Assembly (NCBI RefSeq): GCF_029889885.1
Contig: NZ_JARANY010000004.1
Coordinates: 85,885-149,884 of the forward strand
Direction of reading: 5' to 3'
DNA length: 64,000 bases
Origin: Chromohalobacter sp. 296-RDG
GTDB lineage: Bacteria; Pseudomonadota; Gammaproteobacteria; Pseudomonadales; Halomonadaceae
The notes under the pieces are model-generated. The model was not told the DNA's origin. It saw nothing but the letters and a program-made list of their open reading frames with translations, and did no database searches. Each line of letters opens with the position of its first letter. Position 1 is the first letter of the stretch. Positions 57,806 to 64,000 of the stretch are shown here, in pieces. The translations under genes were made by a program, and so were the position numbers.

Positions 57806-59182
57806 TTACAGGGCTTCCAGGGCATCGCCGAGTTTATCGACAGCGATCACTTCCATGCCCTCGGGCGCCTGCCGTGGGGCATTGGCACGCGGTACGATGG
57901 CACGCTTGAAGCCGTGTTTGGCGGCCTCGACGATACGCTCCTGACCGCTGGGTACGGGGCGAATCTCGCCGGAGAGCCCCACTTCGCCAAAGGCCACCAG
58001 CTCACGTGGCAAGTTACGGTTCTGCAGACTGGAGACGACGGCCAACAACACGGCCAGGTCGGCGCTGGTCTCGAGCACTTTGACGCCGCCGACCACATTG
58101 AGGAAGACGTCCTGATCGCCAGTGAACAAGCCACCATGCTTGTGCAGCACGGCCAGCAGCATCGCCAGGCGATTCTGATCGAGCCCCACGGCGACGCGCC
58201 GTGGGTTGCCTAGCGCCGAATCGTCGAGCAATGCCTGGACCTCGACGAGAATCGGCCGCGTGCCTTCCCAGACCACCATCACCAGGCTACCGGGCGCTTG
58301 TTCTTCGGCGCGCGACAGGAAGATGGCGCTGGGGTTCTTGACCTCCTTGAGGCCATGCTCAAGCATCGCAAACACACCCAACTCGTTGACCGCGCCGAAG
58401 CGGTTCTTCTGCCCGCGCAGGGTGCGAAATCGCGAGTCCGCCCCGCCCTCGAGCAGCAACGACGCATCGATCATGTGCTCCAGCACCTTGGGGCCAGCCA
58501 GCGTGCCGTCCTTGGTGACGTGCCCGACCAGCATCAGCACGGTGTTCGACTGCTTAGCGAAACGCGTCAACGCCGACGAGGATTCACGCACCTGCGCCAC
58601 GCCACCCGGCGCCGAGCTAATATCCTCCAGATGCATGGTCTGGATCGAGTCGATGATCAGCACGGCGGGCTTTTCACGCTCGGCGACCGCAAGCACCGTT
58701 TCGATGCTGGTCTCGGCGAGCATATTGAGTCCCTTGATCGGCAGCTGCAGCCGATGCGCACGCATCGCTACCTGGGAGAGCGATTCCTCGCCGGTGACGT
58801 ACACAACCTTGTGCGACTGGGCCAGCTTGCAAGCGGTCTGCAGCAGCAACGTCGACTTGCCGGCACCGGGGTTGCCGCCCAACAGCACCGCCGATCCAGG
58901 AACGAGACCACCGCCCAGCACGCGGTCGAACTCGCCGAAGGAAGACGAGAAACGCGGCACTTCGGTGAGGTCGACTTCGCCCAGGTCGACCACGTCGCGC
59001 GAGACCAATCCCGCATAGCCGCTACGCCCCGTCGTCGATGGTGATTGCGCATGCGGCCGAGCGCTCCCCAGGCGCACTTCGTTGAGCGTATTCCACTCGC
59101 GACAGCTCGAACACTGCCCTTGCCACTTGCTGTACTCGGCACCGCATTCGGTGCACACGAAAGCGCTTTTCGCCTTGGCCAT
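57806..59182 (-). CDS. radA: DNA repair protein RadA
   Basis: 458 residues: N-terminal zinc finger (C10, C13, C24, C27), Walker A GGNPGAGKS at 102-110, the RadA-specific KNRFG motif near residue 258, and a C-terminal Lon-protease-like domain. Branch-migration motor in recombination repair. Separate from selD by 54 bp. Confidence 0.97.
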   Translation of the reverse strand: MAKAKSAFVCTECGAEYSKWQGQCSSCREWNTLNEVRLGSARPHAQSPSTTGRSGYAGLVSRDVVDLGEVDLTEVPRFSSSFGEFDRVLGGGLVPGSAVLLGGNPGAGKSTLLLQTACKLAQSHKVVYVTGEESLSQVAMRAHRLQLPIKGLNMLAETSIETVLAVAEREKPAVLIIDSIQTMHLEDISSAPGGVAQVRESSSALTRFAKQSNTVLMLVGHVTKDGTLAGPKVLEHMIDASLLLEGGADSRFRTLRGQKNRFGAVNELGVFAMLEHGLKEVKNPSAIFLSRAEEQAPGSLVMVVWEGTRPILVEVQALLDDSALGNPRRVAVGLDQNRLAMLLAVLHKHGGLFTGDQDVFLNVVGGVKVLETSADLAVLLAVVSSLQNRNLPRELVAFGEVGLSGEIRPVPSGQERIVEAAKHGFKRAIVPRANAPRQAPEGMEVIAVDKLGDALEAL

Positions 59183-59270
59183 GTCGTCACTCCTTGCTGA
59201 TCACCGACATTCTATCATCGCGCCCGGCATCGCCTCGTCCGGGTATGCCCCACGAAAGGTCCAGACATGC

Positions 59271-59296
59271 AAAAGGCGGCCCGTGGGCCGCCTTTT
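59271..59296 (-). terminator. Intrinsic terminator of the NlpE-like gene
   Basis: AAAAGGCGGCCC / GGGCCGCCTTTT, near-perfect 12-bp stem 20 bp past the stop codon. Confidence 0.85.
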
Positions 59297-59315
59297 CGGT
59301 GATACGAGAACGCGA

Positions 59316-59774
59316 TTACTGTTGGCGTTGCAGGCGCAGCGTTTCACCGTTCTCGAAGCGACGCAGTTGCGGATCGATCAGTTCCAGTGTGTTGGCATCG
59401 AGCTTCTGGAAGTAATAGATCTGCCCTTCGCCTTCAGGCGTCAGCTCGTAGACAGTCGCCTCGGGGTCTTCTGCGGCACCATCGATGACTTCCCACTGGC
59501 CGCTGTATTCTTCGGCCGGCGGATTCTCCGGATGGTTACGATATTCGGCTTGCAACTCGAAGGTGCGTTCATCCGCAGTCGCGTCTTCATCACCCATCAG
59601 TTGCACTTCAAGATCGATACCGTCGCAGCTGCGGCATGGCAAGGTGCCGCTGTAGACGGTCGGCTGTTCGGCTTGCTCCGACGCGCCAGGCTGGCCTTGC
59701 TGTGAGGTGCCCGTGGCACAACCGGCAAGTATGGCGAGCATGGCGGAACCGGCGAGCAACGTCCTGATCTGCAT
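59316..59774 (-). CDS. NlpE-like copper-resistance/envelope-stress lipoprotein
   Basis: 152 residues. Lipobox LAGC with the lipidated Cys19, followed by a domain with Y-x-G-x-LPCRSCDG (C47, C50), the NlpE N-terminal signature. NlpE in E. coli senses lipoprotein sorting and surface contact and activates Cpx; this form lacks the C-terminal OB domain. AGGAGG precedes ATG 59774. Confidence 0.85.
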   Translation of the reverse strand: MQIRTLLAGSAMLAILAGCATGTSQQGQPGASEQAEQPTVYSGTLPCRSCDGIDLEVQLMGDEDATADERTFELQAEYRNHPENPPAEEYSGQWEVIDGAAEDPEATVYELTPEGEGQIYYFQKLDANTLELIDPQLRRFENGETLRLQRQQ

Positions 59775-59876
59775 GATAGTCCTCCTAACCAATGGGTCTT
59801 GGGCCGCTCCCGCGGCCCCGTGGGTGACAGCATAGCGTCATGTGGCGCCATCGGACACCCTTTGCAGGCTTAGACC

Positions 59877-60974
59877 TCATGATAATGTCGGATAGTCCGT
59901 GTAACCTTCGGCACCACCGCCGTAGAACGTTGTCGGATTGGGCGCATTGAGCGTGCTATCGCGACGAAAGCGTTCGACGAGATCAGGGTTAGCGATATAC
60001 GGACGCCCGAAGGCCGCGCCATCGCCCAGGCCATCGCGAATCAACGCCTCGGTGCGCTCGGCGGTGTAGTGCCCGCAGTAGATCAACGTTCCCGGGAAGC
60101 GCTTGCGCAACTCTCGGCGGAAGGTGTCGGTCAGTTGCGGTCCTTCGCCGGTCCAGTCGGGCTCGTTGACATGCAGGTAGGCAATGCCGCGACGCGTCAA
60201 TTGCTCGGCCAGATAGAAGGCCATGGCCTCCGACTCGTCATCGCTCAGACCGAAGATCTCGATGAACGGTGAGATACGAATCCCGACTCGATCGGCACCC
60301 ATGACCTCACTGACGGCATCGACGACTTCCAGGACCAGGCGCGCCCGGTTGACCAGGTTACCACCATAGCGGTCAGTACGCTTATTCGAGCCCGTCGCCA
60401 TGAACTGTTGCAGCAGGTACGCATTGGCGGCGTGTACCTCGACCATGTCGAATCCGGCACGCTTGGCGCGTTTGGCAGCTTGGCGATAATCATCGATCAG
60501 CGCGGGGATTTCGTCGGTTTCCAAGGCTCGTGGCGTACTGGTCGGGTGCTGGCCCGAGCTGCCGTCCTCGAACTCGAGGAAGCAGTTGGCGCCTTCTGCC
60601 CGTAGCGCGCTCGGCGCCACCGGCGGTTGACCACCCGGCTGAATCTTGTGATGAGAGATTCGCCCCACGTGCCACAGCTGCAAGGCGATCCGTCCGCCGG
60701 CACGGTGCACGCTATCCACGACACCCCGCCAACCGGCTTCCTGCTCGTCGGTATAAATGCCCGGCGTATAGACATAGCCCCGCGCAGTGGGAGAAATGTT
60801 CGTTGCCTCGCTGAATATCAAGCCGGCATCGGCGCGCTGCGCATAATAGGTTTGCTGCAGCGCCTTGGGCACCATATCCAGCGTGCGAGCGCGGGTCAGC
60901 GGTGCCATCAGCACTCGGTTGGGGAGCGTCAGCTTGCCCATGGTGAGCGGTGAAAGCAGCGATTCGTAGGCCAT
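59877..60974 (-). CDS. Old yellow enzyme family ene-reductase (NemA-like)
   Basis: 365-residue FMN barrel: LFSPLTMGKLTLPNRVLMAPLTRAR-like start, LQLWHVGRISH, and the substrate-binding His/Asn pair in VEVHAANAYLLQQF. Reduces activated alkenes, N-ethylmaleimide or nitro compounds with NADPH. AGGAGG precedes ATG 60974. Divergent from hisC with 197 bp. Confidence 0.93.
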   Translation of the reverse strand: MAYESLLSPLTMGKLTLPNRVLMAPLTRARTLDMVPKALQQTYYAQRADAGLIFSEATNISPTARGYVYTPGIYTDEQEAGWRGVVDSVHRAGGRIALQLWHVGRISHHKIQPGGQPPVAPSALRAEGANCFLEFEDGSSGQHPTSTPRALETDEIPALIDDYRQAAKRAKRAGFDMVEVHAANAYLLQQFMATGSNKRTDRYGGNLVNRARLVLEVVDAVSEVMGADRVGIRISPFIEIFGLSDDESEAMAFYLAEQLTRRGIAYLHVNEPDWTGEGPQLTDTFRRELRKRFPGTLIYCGHYTAERTEALIRDGLGDGAAFGRPYIANPDLVERFRRDSTLNAPNPTTFYGGGAEGYTDYPTLS

Positions 60975-61171
60975 GTCGCCTCCTGTAGAACTCTTGGGGA
61001 TCATCACGATGTGCAAGAGATGAGGTCGTTAGTAAACTAATCAAGGGTCGAGTCGCATCGGAACAACCTACATCGGCCAACAGCAGAGCTGTTAAACACG
61101 GCGCGCCTTGCGCGTCACGAGGCGTGGCGTCACCATGGACGCCTACCTCATCACTGCTTGGGCGAGCGTTC

Positions 61172-62227
61172 ATGAGCAAGTTCTGGAGTCCCGCCGTGCG
61201 CGAACTCACTCCTTATGTACCGGGAGAGCAGCCGCGCGAGCGCCTTATCAAACTCAATACCAACGAGAATCCCTATCCGCCCGCGCCCGGCGTCGAGCAG
61301 ACGCTACGCGATTTCCCGGCCGACCATCTGCGCCTCTACCCGGATCCTGGTGCCACTGCGCTTCGCGAGGCACTGGCCGAAGAATATGGCGTCACGACCG
61401 AGCAGGTATTCGTCGGCAACGGCTCCGACGAAGTACTGGCACTGGCCTTCCAAGCGTTCTTTCGGCAGCCTCGTCCGCTGCTGATGCCGGCGATTTCCTA
61501 TAGCTTCTATCCTGTCTACTGCAAGCTCTACGACGTGTCCTACAGAAGCGTGGCACTGGACGACCAGTGGCGCGTGCCACTGACGGCTTTCGATACCGAC
61601 AATGGCGGCATCATCTTCGCCAACCCCAACGCACCGACCGGGCACGGACATCCGCGCGAGGCGATCGCTGCCTTGCTGGAGCGTAATACCGAGAGCGTGG
61701 TACTGGTCGATGAAGCCTACGTAGACTTCGGAGGCGAAAGCGCGATCCCTCTGGTCGAGCGTTTCCCGAACCTGTTGGTGACGGGGACATTCTCCAAATC
61801 GCGCAGTCTGGCAGGGCTACGGCTGGGCTTTGCAATCGGCCCGCGCGAACTGATCGAGGGGCTGGAGCGCGTCAAGGACTCCTTCAATTCATTCCCTATC
61901 GACAGCATCACCATCGAGGCAGGCATTGCCGCGCTGCGGGATCCAGCATACTTCGATGCCTGCCGCGAACGCGTCATCGCAACACGCGAGTGGACACAAC
62001 GCTGCCTCGAAACGCTGGGATTCGAGGTGTTGCCCTCGCAGACCAACTTCCTGTTCGTACGCCACGATGCCTATCAGGGGCGTATGCTCTTCGACGCCTT
62101 GCGTGAGCGGGGAATTCTGGTGCGCCACTTCAACAAGGAAGCACTGAGCGACTTCCTGCGCATCAGTATCGGCACGGATGATGAGATGACGAGTCTCGTG
62201 GAAGCGCTCGAGGCTGTATGCAGCTAG
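61172..62227 (+). CDS. hisC: Histidinol-phosphate aminotransferase
   Basis: 351 residues, class I/II PLP enzyme with LNTNENPYPPAP, LYPDPGATALREALA, VDEAYVDFGG and PLP lysine in TFSKSRSLAGLRLGF. Eighth step of histidine synthesis. It lies 7 kb from hisBHAF. ATG 61172 chosen to give the family start; an upstream ATG at 61124 is less likely. Confidence 0.94.
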   Translation: MSKFWSPAVRELTPYVPGEQPRERLIKLNTNENPYPPAPGVEQTLRDFPADHLRLYPDPGATALREALAEEYGVTTEQVFVGNGSDEVLALAFQAFFRQPRPLLMPAISYSFYPVYCKLYDVSYRSVALDDQWRVPLTAFDTDNGGIIFANPNAPTGHGHPREAIAALLERNTESVVLVDEAYVDFGGESAIPLVERFPNLLVTGTFSKSRSLAGLRLGFAIGPRELIEGLERVKDSFNSFPIDSITIEAGIAALRDPAYFDACRERVIATREWTQRCLETLGFEVLPSQTNFLFVRHDAYQGRMLFDALRERGILVRHFNKEALSDFLRISIGTDDEMTSLVEALEAVCS

Positions 62228-62302
62228 CAAGGAGAGCCACAAAGCAAGACGCCTGCACGAGGGGCGGGCGTCGATCATGGCAAGCGTAACAGTGACGGAT
62301 AA

Positions 62303-63631
62303 TTACATCGCGGACAGCTGCTGTGTGAGATAATCACTAGTCTGATTCATCTCGGAGACCATGCTGTCGAGCTCCTGGAACTGGGAACGATAACGATCCA
62401 CCGTGGTCGCTATGCTATCTTCCATCGATGAGTAACGCTCGTCGAGACGGTCCATCTGGTTTTCGGCACCGGTCACGGCGCCCTCCACCATACCGTCTTC
62501 ACCTAGCATGGTATCCAGCTCTTCCTCGACTCTTCCCGCAATCCCCGTTGATTCGTCGGTCCCAGAAAACAAGGCCTGAACGTCGCCGGGCTGGCTAGCA
62601 AGCACCTCGTCGAGCCGATTCTCGTCAACTTCTAGCTCACCATCGACGTTCATCGAAATACCAGCATCTTCAAGGGTTTGCAGCGCCTCATCACCGACGC
62701 GTTCGGTCATCGTGCTTCGCAGTCGGGATTCCGCCATACGCGTCGTGCTGTCACCCAACAAGTCGCCGGCTTGCGTCTCGCCATCCTCGGAGCTGAAACT
62801 AGTGAGATCAGCAGTGGTCGATTTCATATCGTTGTAACTATCGACGAATCCCGTGATGGCGCCCCGGATCGACTCCTCGTCACGTGCTACCGTTACCGTG
62901 GACTCACCAGTATCCGTCAGGCTCAGTGTCGTGCCCTGAATGGCCTCTTCGACCTGATTGCTATCGCTCGTGATGGCAATGCCATTGACGTTCAGCTTGG
63001 CATCCTGAGCTTCGATTTCCGTATCAGCATCTAACGTCAATCCATCGAGACCATTGAAGGTGACGCTATCTATCGCCGCCTGCTCTCCCGTATCTTTGGA
63101 CGCCAGAGCCAAGCGATGTTGATCACCGTCAAAAACGACGGAGGACGACACTCCAGTATCGCTGGCGTTGATCGCATCGCGCACATCGCTCAGCGTACTG
63201 TCTGCTTCAATTGTGACGTTCTTTGTCGTCCCGTCGCCTAATGCAACATCGAGGCTCGCCTCGGCCCCAGCATTGAGAACGGCTTCTTCATCGACGCCTT
63301 GTGTCGCCATACTGGAAGCTGTGGCTAATTGTTCGACGTCAACATCATAACGCCCAGGCGGAGCATCGGGCGTTGCGGCGGCACTCACGCTGTCGCCCTC
63401 GACATTGCTGGTCACGCTGTTGAAAAGCTCGGGATCATTCAAGTCGCTTGCGGATGACTGCACGTTCGACAAGGCACCCTGCAGCTTGCCATAAGCCGAT
63501 ATCTTCGTTTTCTGGTCGGCCTGCTGCTGCTGGATGGGCACGAGTTTCTGTTGCTCTGACTCTTGAAGTTGATCAAGCAGCCCGTTGAGATCAAGGCCGG
63601 AGCCAACGCCTAGTGACGAGATGGAAGCCAT
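62303..63631 (-). CDS. fliD: Flagellar filament capping protein
   Basis: 442 residues. N-terminal SLGVGSGLDLNGLLDQLQESEQQKL and C-terminal coiled coil ending YLTQQLSAM are the FliD_N and FliD_C domains; the central part is variable and very acidic. Caps the growing flagellin filament. RBS-like GAAGAGG lies 8 bases ahead of the ATG. No fliS, fliT, flaG or fliC adjoins it on the visible side; upstream is an rRNA operon end. No sigma-28 promoter was found on its own strand. Confidence 0.93.
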   Translation of the reverse strand: MASISSLGVGSGLDLNGLLDQLQESEQQKLVPIQQQQADQKTKISAYGKLQGALSNVQSSASDLNDPELFNSVTSNVEGDSVSAAATPDAPPGRYDVDVEQLATASSMATQGVDEEAVLNAGAEASLDVALGDGTTKNVTIEADSTLSDVRDAINASDTGVSSSVVFDGDQHRLALASKDTGEQAAIDSVTFNGLDGLTLDADTEIEAQDAKLNVNGIAITSDSNQVEEAIQGTTLSLTDTGESTVTVARDEESIRGAITGFVDSYNDMKSTTADLTSFSSEDGETQAGDLLGDSTTRMAESRLRSTMTERVGDEALQTLEDAGISMNVDGELEVDENRLDEVLASQPGDVQALFSGTDESTGIAGRVEEELDTMLGEDGMVEGAVTGAENQMDRLDERYSSMEDSIATTVDRYRSQFQELDSMVSEMNQTSDYLTQQLSAM

Positions 63632-63771
63632 AACCGCCTCTTCCCCTTTTAGATGCGTTTCATCGCAAGCTTACGTCTGCTGATGTCTGTGCCCTACCCT
63701 AGCAAACCTCCAGCATATTAGGGAGGGAGAATAGCAACGAGAACTCTCGCGACTCCCGGCATTCAAAAGAC

Positions 63772-63798
63772 TAAAGTTTTCACTCTGGCGGCCGATAT
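63772..63798 (+). promoter_or_regulatory. Near-perfect flagellar sigma-28 promoter pointing away from fliD
   Basis: TAAAGTTT (63772-63779), 11-bp spacer, GCCGATAT (63791-63798): 15 of 16 positions of the FliA consensus TAAAGTTT-N11-GCCGATAA. The orientation is that of a divergent fliC promoter, yet downstream are only a terminator and the minus-strand 5S rRNA end. Confidence 0.75.
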
Positions 63799-63826
63799 TG
63801 CAGCGTTTTTCAGCCCCATAAACGAC

Positions 63827-63858
63827 AAAACCCCCGCCTCTTTCGAAGCGGGGGTTTT
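63827..63858. terminator. Strong hairpin terminator between rrn operon and fliD region
   Basis: AAAACCCCCGC / GCGGGGGTTTT with ten-base loop; stops minus-strand rRNA transcription and also any plus-strand transcript from the sigma-28 promoter. Confidence 0.85.
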
Positions 63859-63874
63859 CGAATAAATGCCTGAA

Positions 63875-63921
63875 ATGCCTGACGATGACGGGCCGGCCAT
63901 CCGGGACTCTCCATGGGGAAG
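63875..63921 (-). pseudogene. Fragmentary second copy of the 5S rRNA 3' end
   Basis: ATGCCTGACGATGAC (63875-63889) and ACTCTC-CATGGGGAAG (63906-63921) match the two parts of the true 5S 3' end at 63967-64000, but a 16-base foreign segment replaces the join and one G is missing. A degenerate 5S copy or trailer duplication. Confidence 0.6.
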
Positions 63922-63934
63922 GCCCTCAATGAAT

Positions 63935-63959
63935 GAACCCCGACCAATGGCCGGGGTTC
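63935..63959 (-). terminator. Hairpin just downstream of 5S rRNA
   Basis: GAACCCCGACC / GGCCGGGGTTC with three-base loop (one wobble pair), 8 bp after the 5S end; no T-run, so possibly a processing signal or first terminator. Confidence 0.6.
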
Positions 63960-63966
63960 GAAATAA

Positions 63967-64000
63967 ATGCCTGACGATGACCTACTCTCGCATGGGGAAG
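63967..64000 (-). rRNA. rrf: 5S rRNA, 3' end (cut by window edge)
   Basis: On the minus strand the window opens with CTTCCCCATGCGAGAGTAGG and ends GTCATCGTCAGGCAT, the conserved 3' part of gammaproteobacterial 5S rRNA. The rest of the rrn operon must lie beyond the right edge. Confidence 0.9.

Noticed and set aside
63632..63770. Sigma-28 or sigma-54 promoter for fliD on the minus strand
   Set aside because: No acceptable TAAA/CGATAA or GG-N10-GC match on that strand.

Overview
The window is chromosomal DNA of a high-GC gammaproteobacterium, most likely a halophilic Halomonadaceae member close to Chromohalobacter. Three things suggest this: E. coli/Pseudomonas-like gene order (rpsB-tsf-pyrH-frr-uppS-cdsA-dxr-rseP; polA/DUF2782/thrB; hisBHAF), proteins unusually rich in Asp and Glu, and a monomeric NADP isocitrate dehydrogenase. 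The genus is inferred. No prophage, CRISPR array or intact insertion sequence is visible.

Layout. 1-6.5 kb (minus): translation, UMP kinase and isoprenoid/phospholipid block from rpsB to a partial rseP. 6.8-14.7 kb (plus): map, glnD, then the succinylase branch of lysine synthesis (dapC, ArsC-like, dapD, dapE) and a conserved unknown. 14.8-21.3 kb: membrane-bound cold-shock-domain protein, slyX, an EmrAB efflux pair, polA. 21.4-25.3 kb: a DUF2782 protein, thrB whose stop codon lies in a 141-bp MITE-like element, a small membrane protein and speA. 25.3-36.1 kb: FAH-family hydrolase, an AraC/GATase-type regulator, and a tightly packed nine-gene operon. That operon combines a TmpA-like 2-oxoglutarate oxygenase, a TmpB-like HD diiron oxygenase, AruI/AruH-like arginine-transaminase enzymes, an orphan betaine-type binding protein and a basic-amino-acid ABC importer. 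36.2-41.7 kb: a PaoABC-type periplasmic molybdenum aldehyde oxidoreductase converging with its maturation genes (XdhC- and MocA-like). 42-46.5 kb: tRNA-Thr(CGT), monomeric icd, a gene-free segment that appears to encode an RsmZ/CsrB-like small RNA, a flavin-reductase-like gene, and a Phe-Gln-Thr tRNA operon. 46.5-51 kb: yggX, mutY, asmA-like, panZ-like. 51-54 kb: hisBHAF. 54-63.6 kb: yjaG, an alkyltransferase-like gene, a glutamine-amidotransferase homologue lacking its cysteine, selU-selD, radA, an NlpE-like lipoprotein, an old yellow enzyme, hisC and fliD. The right edge enters the 3' end of a 5S rRNA on the minus strand.

The most interesting signals are: (1) the 45.3-45.5 kb RNA candidate with five GGA motifs, three in hairpin loops, and a terminator; (2) the TmpAB/AruIH/importer operon; (3) a nearly perfect flagellar sigma-28 promoter that now points into an rRNA terminator next to fliD, as if fliC had been replaced by an rrn operon; (4) a mobile element supplying the thrB stop codon; (5) the amidotransferase homologue without its nucleophile. 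All functional statements come from reading the sequence and family knowledge; no database search was run.
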